Source: Myxococcales bacterium
GTDB lineage: Bacteria > Myxococcota_A > Polyangia > Polyangiales > Ga0077539
DNA length: 64,000 nt
Direction of reading: 5' to 3'
Assembly: GCA_016793325.1 (NCBI GenBank)
Contig: JAEUKI010000075.1
Span: 358,266-422,265, forward strand
A program made the translations under genes and the position numbers. Below the pieces are notes generated by a model. The model did no database searches, was not told where the DNA came from, and was given only the letters and a program-made list of their open reading frames with translations. Within the stretch, counting starts at the first letter, position 1; each line of letters starts with the position of its first letter. This document shows positions 25,151 through 33,597 of the stretch, in pieces.

Positions 25151-28132
25151 ATGGCGGGACATAGACATCTGAGCGGGTCGTCGACAGCTGCGCAGCGCGT
25201 GGCGCTCGTGGCGGCGATCGTTGCGAGCGCGGGCTGTGCGATGCCCGAAATGATGCGGCCCGCGGACGCGCGCCCCGATTCGCGGATCGACGCCGCGGCG
25301 CCCGACGTGCAGACGCCTCCGCCGATGGACGGCGAGGCGCCGTGCTCGGGCGGCGACACGCGGTGCAGCGGCGTCTGTACCAGCGTTCAGACAGACCCGA
25401 TGAATTGTGGTGCGTGCGGAACGCGCTGCTCGGCGAGCGAGGTCTGCGCGATGGGGCGCTGCGGCCCGTCGATGCCGATGTGCCCCTCCGGCCAGACGAG
25501 CTGCGGCGGCGCGTGCGTCGACACGCAGAGCGACGGCGCCAACTGCGGCGCGTGCGGGCGTATGTGCGCCGCGAGCCAGACGTGCTCGGGCGGGATGTGC
25601 ATGGGCATGGCGATGTGCCCCGCGGGACAGACGCGCTGCGGCGCGGCGTGCGCGTCGCTCGACAGCGACCCGATGAATTGTGGTGCGTGCGGGACCGCGT
25701 GCGCCGCTGGGCAGAGCTGCGCGATGGGGCGCTGCGTCTCGGCGCGCATGATGTGCGCTGCAGGAGAGACGGACTGCGCTCCCACCGCGCCGACGCCGAC
25801 GTGCGTCGATACGCGAACGTCGACGGCGCACTGCGGAGCGTGCGGCAACGCGTGCTCCGCGGGGCAGAGCTGCGCCGCGGGGTCTTGCGCGTGCGCTGCG
25901 GGCACGACGCTGTGCGGTCGCGCGTGCGTGAACACGCAGACCGACGCGATGAACTGCGGCGGTTGTGGGAGCGCCTGCCCGATGGGCCAAGTGTGCGCTG
26001 CCGGGGTGTGCGGTTGTCCGTCGGGGCAAATGCTGTGCGGCGGCGTGTGCGTCAACACGCAGACGGACAGCGCGAACTGCGGGGCGTGCGCGATGGCGTG
26101 CCCCATGGACCAGGTGTGCGCTGCGGGGCGCTGCGCGTGCGCTGCGGGCCAATCCATGTGCGGAACGCCCGCGACCTGCGTCTCGCTGCAGACCGATCGA
26201 AACAACTGCGGCGCGTGCGGGACCGTGTGCCCGATGGGCCAGGTGTGCACCGCGGGGCGCTGCGCGTGTCCGACGGGACAGACCGCGTGCGGGACGCCCG
26301 CCGCGTGCGTCGACACGCAGACGAGCTCGACCCACTGCGGCGCGTGCAACAACGCGTGCGGGCCAGGGACCGGGTGCATGGCTGGGATGTGCCGTGGAAT
26401 TCCCCCGGCGAACGACACGCGCGCGGGCGCGGTCACGATCGACCTGTCGATGCCGTCGCAGTCGATCTCGATCAACACGAGCGCGGCGCGCAACGACACG
26501 ACGGCCTCGTGCGCGTGCACCTCGGGCAACGACGTGTTCTATCGGTTCACGCTGACGCAGCCCGAGATCATCCTCGCGGACACGTTCGGGACGAGCTGGG
26601 ACACGTCGTTGTTCTTGCAGAGCTCGACGGGCGGCTCGGTGACCGTTGGCGCGGGCTTCAACACGTGCAGCGACGACACGAGCGAGTGCGGGCACACGGG
26701 TCGGCAGTCGGTCCTCGTCGCGAGCCTTCCAGCGGGGACGTACTTCTTGGTGCTGTCCGGGTGCAGCGCAGGCGCGGCGACGATTCACTTTCAGCACGTT
26801 CCCGCTGGCGCTGGGGCGGGCACGCGGATCACGCCTGCGACGACGGCGCGCACAGCGACGGGCACGACCGGCGCGACGAGCGGCTACGGCGGGACGTGCT
26901 GCTCGAGCGGCGGCGATTCTGCGCTCTGGTGGCTCACGTGTCCGAACACCGCCGCTGCGCCCTTCTACGCGTCGACGTGCAACCCGACGACGGGCGTCAA
27001 CCGCGCTGGCTACAACAGCTCGCTCTCGCAGCACACCGCAGCGCGCGCGATGGCCGCGTGCAACGACGACGTGGGCCTCGTGTGCGCGAATGGCTCGACG
27101 GTGACATCGACGATCCCCGCGACGGCGGCCAACCAGTTGAACCTCAACTCCCTCGTGATCGACGGCTGCATGGCGATGGGCAGCTACTCGGTCGACTACG
27201 CGCTCGGCGCGTGCGCGAGCGGGACGCGCTGCGGAAGCGCCTGCGTCGACACGGTCAACGACGTCAATCACTGCGGCGGCTGCGATCGACGCTGCGCCGC
27301 GGGCCAGAGCTGCCGCATGGGAATGTGCAGCAACGCGCCGCCCAACGATCAGCCGAGCGGCGCGGTGGCGATCAACATGGCCGTTCCGCAATCGACGTTC
27401 AGCGTGAACACGACCGCCGCGGTCAACGACACGACAGGGACGTGCGGCTGCACGACGGGCAACGACGTGTTCTACACGTTTACCGTGGCCGCGGGGCAGA
27501 GCGAGCTCGTGTACGCAGACACGATCGGGTCGAACTACGACACGTCGATCTTCTTGCAGACGAGCACCGGGACGAACATCACCGACGCGAACCTCGCGGG
27601 TCAGGGCGCGACGTGCAACGACGACGGCGGCCTGACGGGCTGCGCGACCGCGCGGCAATCGCAGATCATGGCGCGCCTCAACGCGGGCACCTATCGCCTC
27701 GTCGTGTCCGGCTGCGGCGCCGGTGGAATGGCGACGATTCGCTTTCAACACTTGCCGATCGGCAACGGCTCGCTCTCGTTCTTGCCGATGGGCTCCACGC
27801 CGATCGCGACGACGAGCACCTCGGGCACCGGCCGCGTGACGTCGAGCTGCGGCTCGGGCGGCCCCGAGAACACGTACTACTGGTTCACGTGCCCGTCGTT
27901 TGTCGCCGCGTCGTTCAGCGCGAGCACGTGCGGTCGCGCGACGTGGGACACGTCGTTGGCGCAGACGAGCCCCGCCCGCGCCACGCCCATCGTGTGCAAC
28001 GACGACTCGTGCGCGCAGCAGTCGCAGATCACGTCGACGATCCCAGCAGGCGCGGGCATCCACGCGCTCTACGTCGACGGCTACTCGAGCGCGTCGTCGG
28101 GCTCGTACACCGTGGCCGTGACGCGCCCTTGA
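25151..28132 (+). CDS. Giant cysteine-module lipoprotein with beta-sandwich modules (paralogue A)
   Basis: From ATG at 25151 (GAGGAG 4-9 nt upstream) the product is 993 residues with lipobox ASAGC (Cys29). The N-terminal third holds eight NCGxCG cysteine modules. Then come pre-peptidase-C-like beta-sandwiches: one starts NDTRAGAVTIDLSMPSQS and includes SGNDVFYRFTL and TYFLVLSGCSAG; a companion segment includes STCNPTTGVNRAGYNSSLSQ. One more cysteine module (TRCGSACVDTVNDVNHCGGC) separates these from a second beta-sandwich pair beginning NDQPSGAVAINMAVPQSTFS and ending at the C-terminus. The two beta halves are internal duplications. It is probably surface-exposed, possibly adhesive or ligand-binding. 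Paralogue B lies 123 nt downstream. Confidence 0.87.
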   Translation: MAGHRHLSGSSTAAQRVALVAAIVASAGCAMPEMMRPADARPDSRIDAAAPDVQTPPPMDGEAPCSGGDTRCSGVCTSVQTDPMNCGACGTRCSASEVCAMGRCGPSMPMCPSGQTSCGGACVDTQSDGANCGACGRMCAASQTCSGGMCMGMAMCPAGQTRCGAACASLDSDPMNCGACGTACAAGQSCAMGRCVSARMMCAAGETDCAPTAPTPTCVDTRTSTAHCGACGNACSAGQSCAAGSCACAAGTTLCGRACVNTQTDAMNCGGCGSACPMGQVCAAGVCGCPSGQMLCGGVCVNTQTDSANCGACAMACPMDQVCAAGRCACAAGQSMCGTPATCVSLQTDRNNCGACGTVCPMGQVCTAGRCACPTGQTACGTPAACVDTQTSSTHCGACNNACGPGTGCMAGMCRGIPPANDTRAGAVTIDLSMPSQSISINTSAARNDTTASCACTSGNDVFYRFTLTQPEIILADTFGTSWDTSLFLQSSTGGSVTVGAGFNTCSDDTSECGHTGRQSVLVASLPAGTYFLVLSGCSAGAATIHFQHVPAGAGAGTRITPATTARTATGTTGATSGYGGTCCSSGGDSALWWLTCPNTAAAPFYASTCNPTTGVNRAGYNSSLSQHTAARAMAACNDDVGLVCANGSTVTSTIPATAANQLNLNSLVIDGCMAMGSYSVDYALGACASGTRCGSACVDTVNDVNHCGGCDRRCAAGQSCRMGMCSNAPPNDQPSGAVAINMAVPQSTFSVNTTAAVNDTTGTCGCTTGNDVFYTFTVAAGQSELVYADTIGSNYDTSIFLQTSTGTNITDANLAGQGATCNDDGGLTGCATARQSQIMARLNAGTYRLVVSGCGAGGMATIRFQHLPIGNGSLSFLPMGSTPIATTSTSGTGRVTSSCGSGGPENTYYWFTCPSFVAASFSASTCGRATWDTSLAQTSPARATPIVCNDDSCAQQSQITSTIPAGAGIHALYVDGYSSASSGSYTVAVTRP
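25400..25419 (+). repeat. 20-mer repeated exactly five times inside cysteine modules
   Basis: ATGAATTGTGGTGCGTGCGG occurs exactly at 25400-25419, 25673-25692, 28904-28923, 29330-29349 and 29453-29472, always encoding MNCGACG. It uses AAT-TGT-GGT in genes that otherwise write this motif AAC-TGC-GGC. Partial relatives lie at 9528 and 19832. Confidence 0.75.
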
Positions 28133-28255
28133 GCGTCTGAGCTTCGAAATCGCAGCGGGGGCGTTCGATCGCGGGCCGGGCGGGCTTTCGCAATGCGCGA
28201 AATCCTGTACCGTTCGCCGCTGAATTTTTTCGATAGCTAACCCATTGGAGGATGA

Positions 28256-31200
28256 ATGACTCGTGATCGAAGCCAGTGGCTCGCTCGCGCGATCGGTACG
28301 GCTTGTACCGTCGCTGCCGCGACCACGTTGTTCGCGTGCGCGATGCCAGTGCAGACCCCGGATTCGGGCCGGGATTCCGGGCGCGATACGGGGATCGTGG
28401 ATGTGCAGCGCCCCGATGTTCCGACGCCGGTCGATACGGGCGTGTGCGCGTCGAACGAGACGCTGTGCGGCGCGAACTGTATCGACCTCAACACCAGCGC
28501 TGCCAACTGCGGCGCGTGCGGCCGGGCATGCGGGTCGGGCGAGAGCTGTATGGCCGGCGCGTGCCGCAACACGATGATGTGCGGCGCGGGCCAGACCAAC
28601 TGCAGCGGAGCGTGCGTGAACACGCAGACCGACCCCGCCAACTGCGGCGCGTGCGGGACGGCGTGTCCCATGGGCCAGGCGTGCGCGATGGGCGCGTGCC
28701 GCCCCGCGGTGATGTGCCCGGCTGGGCAGATCGACTGCGGCGGGACGTGCGTCGACGCTTCGACGAACACGAGCAACTGCGGGACGTGCGGAAACGCGTG
28801 CCCCGCTGGACAGTCCTGCACGATGGGCGCGTGCACCGCGCCGATGTGCACCGGGAGCGAGATGCTCTGCGGCGGCCGCTGCGTCAACACGCAGACGGAC
28901 GGCATGAATTGTGGTGCGTGCGGAAACGTCTGCCCCTCGGGCCAGACCTGCACCGCCGGCAGCTGCGTCACGACGATGATCATGTGCACCGCGCCGCAGG
29001 TAAACTGCGGCGGTCGCTGCGTGAACACGCAGACGGACACGACCAACTGCGGGATGTGCGGTCGCGCGTGCGCGATGGGACAGACCTGCAACGCCGGCGC
29101 CTGCATGGGCACCGTCGTGTGCCCGATGGGGCAGACCTCCTGCGGCGGAGCGTGCGCGGACCTTCAGTCCGACCCGATCAACTGCGGCGCGTGCGGGACG
29201 ATGTGCCCGTCGGGCCAGAGCTGCGCGATGGGCCGCTGCGTGATGGGGCGCCCGATGTGCGCCGCGGGGCAGACGGACTGCACCCCGGCGGCTCCTGCTC
29301 CGACGTGCGTCGACCTGCAGACGAGCGCGATGAATTGTGGTGCGTGCGGCACGGCGTGCGGCGCGGGCCAGAGCTGCAGCGCGGGCCGCTGCGTGTGCGG
29401 CGGCGGTCAGACGCTCTGCGGGCGCACGTGCGTCAGCACGCAGACGGATAACATGAATTGTGGTGCGTGCGGCACCGTGTGCGCCGGCGGCACGACGTGC
29501 CAGGCGGGCGCGTGCCGCTGCCCCGCGGGCCAGATGGGCTGCGGGACGCCGTCGGTGTGCGTCGACACGCAGACCGATCGCGCCAACTGCGGCGCTTGCG
29601 GAACGGCGTGCCCGTCGGGCCAGAGCTGCGCCGCGGGCCGCTGCGTGTGCCCGTCGGGGCAGACCTCGTGCGGCACGCCTGCGGCGTGCGTCAACACGAT
29701 GACCGATCGAAACAACTGCGGGATGTGCGGTCGCGTCTGCGCGATGGGACAGACCTGCAACGCGGGCACCTGCGCGTGTCCTGCGGGTCAGATGCTCTGC
29801 GCTGGCGCGTGCGTCGACACCAACACCAACGCGACGCACTGCGGGATGTGCGGCAACGCGTGCGCGATGGGCACGAGCTGCACGGCGGGTCGCTGCATGG
29901 GCATGCCCCCGGCGAACGACACGCGCGCGGGCGCGACGCTGATCAACCTCTCGATGCCGTCGCAGACGCTGATGGCGAACACGACGTCGGCGCGCCACGA
30001 CACGAACGGGTCCTGCGGCTGCACGGCGACGGGCAACGACGTGTTCTATCGCTTCGTGCTGACGGCGCCCGAGATCATCGTGGCCGACACGCTCGGCGCG
30101 ACCTGGGATACGTCGCTGTTCATTCAGGACGCAGCGGGCGCGAACGTGACAGCGATGGCCGGCTTCAACACCTGCAACGATGACACGAGCGAGTGCGGCC
30201 AGACGGGCTTGCAGTCGATGATCGTGGCGAGGCTCGCGGCGGGCACGTACTACCTCGTGCTGTCGGGGTGCTCGGCGGGCGTGGCGAACATCAAGTTCCA
30301 GCACTTGCCGGTGGGCAGCGGACCGTCGGGGCGCATCGCGCCGGACGGGACGGTTCGTCAGGTGATGAGCACGACGACGGGCACGGGCACGTTCACGAGC
30401 GCTTGCTGCTCGGGCTCGGCCGAGAGCTCGTACTGGTGGCTCACGTGCCCGAACAGCGCGGCGAACACGTTCAACGCGAACACGTGCAGCACGACGACGG
30501 GCGCGACCACTGCGAACTACGACGTCGAGCTCGCGCAATCGAGCGCGCTGCGCGCGAGCACGACGGTGTGCAACGACGACGTCGGCGGTGTGTGCGGCAA
30601 CGGGTCGAGCCTCAACTCGGCGATCCCTGCGACGATGGCGAACCAAGTGGGCCTCAACGCGATCGTGGTCGACGGATGCGTCGGCACGGGTATGGCGACG
30701 GTGAACTTCGTCATGGCGAACTGCGCGACGGGGACGCGCTGCGGCGCGACCTGCGCGGACCTGCAGAACGACGACAACAACTGCGGCGCGTGCGCGCGTC
30801 GCTGCGCCGCGGGCACGGCGTGCTCGGCGGGCGCTTGCGTTCCTGCGCCGAGCAACGATCTGCCTGCGAACGCCGTGGTGATCAACATGGCGAACGCGCA
30901 GTCGACGTTTACGGTCAACACCGTGGCGGCGGCGAACAACACGACGAGCTCGTGCAGCTGCACCTCGGGCAACGACGCGTTCTACGCGTTCACGCTCGCG
31001 GCGCCGGAGATCGTCTACGCGGACACGATCGGCTCGACGCGCGACACGTCGCTCTTCTTCCAGACGAGCGCGGGCGGCGCGATCGCTTCGGCGGGTCTCG
31101 CGAACGGCACGGTCTGCAACGACGACGCGGGCCTCACCGGCTGCGCGACGGGCCTTCAATCCCAGGTGATGGCGCAGCTCCCCGCGGGCTCCTATCGCCT

Positions 31201-31630
31201 CGTGGTCTCGGGCTGCGGCCGCGGCGGACCGACGAACATCCGCTTCCAGCACTTGCCCGTCGGCAACGGCCCTGTCGCGGCGCTCGCGGCGGGCAGCTCG
31301 ACCCCGGGCGGAACGACCTCGGGCACCGGTCGCGTCACGGGCGCCTGCTCGTCCGCGGGTCCCGAGAACACGTACTACTGGTACACGTGCGCTGCGGCGA
31401 CGGGCGGCTCGTTCACCGCGAGCACCTGCGGTCGCGCGATGTTCGACACGTCGCTGCACCAGAGCAGCGCCGCGCGCCCCACGCCGATCAACGTGTGCAA
31501 CGACGACGCGTGCGGAAATCAGTCGTCGATCACCGCGACGATCCCAGCGGGCGCGGGCATCCACACGCTCTACGTCGACGGCTTCGGCTCGGCGGCGGGC
31601 GCGTACACGGTCGCGGTCTCTCGCCCGTGA
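28256..31630 (+). CDS. Giant cysteine-module lipoprotein with beta-sandwich modules (paralogue B)
   Basis: The product is 1124 residues. The signal peptide ends in LFAC (Cys28); GGAGG lies 4 nt before the ATG. The architecture repeats paralogue A with more N-terminal cysteine modules (eleven instead of eight), then a beta-sandwich pair starting NDTRAGATLINLSMPSQTLM, one internal cysteine module (TRCGATCADLQNDDNNCGAC), and a second pair starting NDLPANAVVINMANAQSTFT. The C-terminal ends of A and B both read IHxLYVDG...YTVAV(T/S)RP. The pair arose by tandem duplication and then changed module number. Both upstream regions share GTACCG(T)...CGCTG...AATT...TTTT, so they may also share a promoter type. 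Function unknown, surface location likely. Confidence 0.87.
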   Translation: MTRDRSQWLARAIGTACTVAAATTLFACAMPVQTPDSGRDSGRDTGIVDVQRPDVPTPVDTGVCASNETLCGANCIDLNTSAANCGACGRACGSGESCMAGACRNTMMCGAGQTNCSGACVNTQTDPANCGACGTACPMGQACAMGACRPAVMCPAGQIDCGGTCVDASTNTSNCGTCGNACPAGQSCTMGACTAPMCTGSEMLCGGRCVNTQTDGMNCGACGNVCPSGQTCTAGSCVTTMIMCTAPQVNCGGRCVNTQTDTTNCGMCGRACAMGQTCNAGACMGTVVCPMGQTSCGGACADLQSDPINCGACGTMCPSGQSCAMGRCVMGRPMCAAGQTDCTPAAPAPTCVDLQTSAMNCGACGTACGAGQSCSAGRCVCGGGQTLCGRTCVSTQTDNMNCGACGTVCAGGTTCQAGACRCPAGQMGCGTPSVCVDTQTDRANCGACGTACPSGQSCAAGRCVCPSGQTSCGTPAACVNTMTDRNNCGMCGRVCAMGQTCNAGTCACPAGQMLCAGACVDTNTNATHCGMCGNACAMGTSCTAGRCMGMPPANDTRAGATLINLSMPSQTLMANTTSARHDTNGSCGCTATGNDVFYRFVLTAPEIIVADTLGATWDTSLFIQDAAGANVTAMAGFNTCNDDTSECGQTGLQSMIVARLAAGTYYLVLSGCSAGVANIKFQHLPVGSGPSGRIAPDGTVRQVMSTTTGTGTFTSACCSGSAESSYWWLTCPNSAANTFNANTCSTTTGATTANYDVELAQSSALRASTTVCNDDVGGVCGNGSSLNSAIPATMANQVGLNAIVVDGCVGTGMATVNFVMANCATGTRCGATCADLQNDDNNCGACARRCAAGTACSAGACVPAPSNDLPANAVVINMANAQSTFTVNTVAAANNTTSSCSCTSGNDAFYAFTLAAPEIVYADTIGSTRDTSLFFQTSAGGAIASAGLANGTVCNDDAGLTGCATGLQSQVMAQLPAGSYRLVVSGCGRGGPTNIRFQHLPVGNGPVAALAAGSSTPGGTTSGTGRVTGACSSAGPENTYYWYTCAAATGGSFTASTCGRAMFDTSLHQSSAARPTPINVCNDDACGNQSSITATIPAGAGIHTLYVDGFGSAAGAYTVAVSRP

Positions 31631-31642
31631 CCGTATCGCGAC

Positions 31643-31731
31643 GCCCCGTTGGAAGGACGACACGCAGCGAGTCATCCCCCGGGAAATCTCCCGAGTAACT
31701 CAGCCCGCGGGTAGCCAACGGAAGGCGGAGC
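31643..31731 (-). repeat. 89-nt conserved foldable element, copy 2
   Basis: This is the reverse-complement counterpart of 14375-14463, the same length with no gaps. On the minus strand CCGTTGG (31721-31715) pairs with CCAACGG (31652-31646), and the divergent centre forms CGGGA-GATT-TCCCG. It begins 33 nt after the stop of the ABC ATPase gene on the same strand, again between convergent genes. The remaining bases of 31631-31763 show no gene. Confidence 0.6.
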
Positions 31732-31763
31732 CGCGGTCGTCGACGGGGGGACGAAGCACGAGG

Positions 31764-32453
31764 CTACTCGCTGACCTCTTTCGGCCGCGCGATGACCTCG
31801 ACGCGCTCGACCTTGCCGCGCGCGATGAACACGCGTCGATCGGCGACGCGCTCGGCGAGCGGTCGATCGTGCGTGACGACCACGACGATGCAGCCTCGCT
31901 TCTTCGCTTCGTCGATCGCGACCGCGACGCGCTCGGTCGACGCGTGATCGAGCCCCGTCGTCGGCTCGTCGAACAAGAGCAGCGTCGGCTCGTGAACGGT
32001 CGCGCGGGCGAGGGCGACGCGCTGCAGCTGTCCTCGCGAGAGGACCCTCGCGGGCTTGTCGACAAAGGTCCCGAGCGCGTACGCCTCGATGACGCGCTCG
32101 ACCGCGGCGCGCGGCGCGTCGATGCGATACCAGCGCGCGTAGAGCTCGAGCGACTCGCGCGCGGACAGGTCCGGGTACACGAGCGCTTCGTGCGCGACGA
32201 GGCCGATCGCTGGCCGAATGGCGACGCGATCGTCGGGCAGCTCGAGCGCTCCGTACCGAACGACGCCCGCGTTGGGGCGCGCGAGCGTCGCGAGGACGTT
32301 GAGCAGCGAGGATTTTCCCGCTCCGTTGGGGCCTTCGAGCGTGCTCACGGTCCCGGCGGTGAACGTCGCGCTCACGCCCGCGAGCGCGCGCGTCGGGCCG
32401 TACGCGAGAGAGACTCGCTCGACCTCGACTCGATCGAACCTCGCGCGCTCCAT
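31764..32453 (-). CDS. ABC transporter ATP-binding protein, CcmA-like
   Basis: The product is 229 residues, a single nucleotide-binding domain. Walker A is GPNGAGKSSLL near 41-51, the Q-loop region is GLVAHEALVYPDLSARESLE, the signature is LSRGQLQRVALARA, and Walker B is LLLFDEPTTGLD followed by the VVVTHD switch histidine. The short length, single domain and signature LSRGQ are like CcmA, the heme-exporter ATPase of cytochrome c maturation, but the partner permeases are not in the window, so the substrate is open. It starts 16 nt after the end of the E1 alpha gene, making it the third gene of the queG-E1 alpha-ABC unit. Confidence 0.88.
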   Translation of the reverse strand: MERARFDRVEVERVSLAYGPTRALAGVSATFTAGTVSTLEGPNGAGKSSLLNVLATLARPNAGVVRYGALELPDDRVAIRPAIGLVAHEALVYPDLSARESLELYARWYRIDAPRAAVERVIEAYALGTFVDKPARVLSRGQLQRVALARATVHEPTLLLFDEPTTGLDHASTERVAVAIDEAKKRGCIVVVVTHDRPLAERVADRRVFIARGKVERVEVIARPKEVSE

Positions 32454-32469
32454 GCTCGACGTCGCGCGC

Positions 32470-33597
32470 TCAGTGCCCCGCGCCGTGCGCGGGCGGAGGC
32501 GCGCTCGCGAGGAGCTCCTCGCGCTGTTCGCGCAGGTGCCACGGCAGCTCGCCGTACACGTCTTCGAACACCGATTCGCGCGGCGGATTCGCGGCGGACT
32601 CGACCTTCACGATGGCCGCTTTGACCTCGTTGTCGACCTCGTTGAAGAGCGCCTCGTCGCGGGCGTCATCGATGAGACCGCGCGCGACGACGGCCTTGCG
32701 CAGCTTGTCGAGCGGGTCTTTCTTGCGCCACGCGTCGACCTCTTCGTTCGAGCGATAGCGCGTCGGGTCGTCGCTCGAAGAGTGGGCGCCCATGCGGTAG
32801 GTGACGCACTCGATGAACGTGGGGCCCTCGCCGTCTCGCGCGCGCGCGGCGGCGTCCGAGAGGGCGAGGTACACCGCGCAGACGTCGTTGCCGTCGACGC
32901 GGACGCCGGGCATCCCGTAGGCGATGGCCTTGGACGCGAAGGTCGGCGACGCGCTCTGCATCTTCGAGGGGACGCTGATCGCCCAGTGGTTGTTCTGACA
33001 GATGATCACGCAGGGCGTCTTGAAAACGGCTGCAAAATTCATCGCGTTGTGAAAATCTGCTTGGCTCGTCGCGCCGTCGCCGAGAAAGCCCACCGCGATG
33101 GTGTTGGCCTTGCGGAGCTTCATGGCCCACGCGGCGCCGACGGCCTGCGGGACCTGCGGGCCGATGCAGCTCGACCAGCTCACTTGATGGACGCTCTTGC
33201 CCGAGTAGTGGCTCGGCATCTGGCGCCCCTTGTTGACGTCGCAGCTGTTGCCGAAGCACTGCGCGACGTACGTATCGAGCGGAAATCCTCGAACGAGCAT
33301 CGCCGCACCCTCGCGCAGCGCCGGGAAGATCCAGTCCTCTGCGTCGAGCGCGAGCCCGGTCGCGATGGGCGTGGCCTCTTGCCCCTTCACTTCACCGTAG
33401 AAGCCGATGCGCCCCTGCCGTTGAATCACGAGCATGCGCTCGTCGAGCGCGCGGAGTCGCCGCATCTCGCGGTACATCCGCGCGAGCAACGCGTCGGGGA
33501 TCTTCGCCTTGTGCTCGTCGCTCATCGAGCCGTCGTCGCGGATCACCGAAAACAGACCGAACATCGGGTCGGTCGAGGCTGCCAGTACCTTGGTCAT
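32470..33597 (-). CDS. 2-oxoacid dehydrogenase E1 component, alpha subunit
   Basis: The product is 375 residues. It is a thiamine-diphosphate enzyme subunit of the branched-chain 2-oxoacid or pyruvate dehydrogenase type. Motifs: RMLVIQRQGRIGFYGEVKGQ, ALREGAAMLVRGFPLDTYVA, QMPSHYSGKSVHQVSWSSCI, the TPP-binding GDGATSQADFHNAMNFAAVF followed by ICQNNHWAISVP, then YRMGAHSSSDDPTRYRS, the phosphorylation-loop region. These features resemble 2-oxoisovalerate dehydrogenase alpha. The partner beta subunit, E2 and E3 are not nearby, which is unusual. Its ATG overlaps the queG stop by 4 nt (ATGA), and the ABC ATPase follows at 16 nt. Confidence 0.9.
   Translation of the reverse strand: MTKVLAASTDPMFGLFSVIRDDGSMSDEHKAKIPDALLARMYREMRRLRALDERMLVIQRQGRIGFYGEVKGQEATPIATGLALDAEDWIFPALREGAAMLVRGFPLDTYVAQCFGNSCDVNKGRQMPSHYSGKSVHQVSWSSCIGPQVPQAVGAAWAMKLRKANTIAVGFLGDGATSQADFHNAMNFAAVFKTPCVIICQNNHWAISVPSKMQSASPTFASKAIAYGMPGVRVDGNDVCAVYLALSDAAARARDGEGPTFIECVTYRMGAHSSSDDPTRYRSNEEVDAWRKKDPLDKLRKAVVARGLIDDARDEALFNEVDNEVKAAIVKVESAANPPRESVFEDVYGELPWHLREQREELLASAPPPAHGAGH

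Noticed and set aside
25136..31675. A 2179-codon open frame on the minus strand across both giant lipoprotein genes
   Set aside because: It is an antisense shadow of GC-rich repeats: the product is Arg/Ala/His-rich with no domain, while the plus frame has signals, cysteine modules and beta-domains. Similar long shadows opposite the triple-barrel gene (56625-60944) and upstream of the second macroglobulin (to 45505) were dropped for the same reason.
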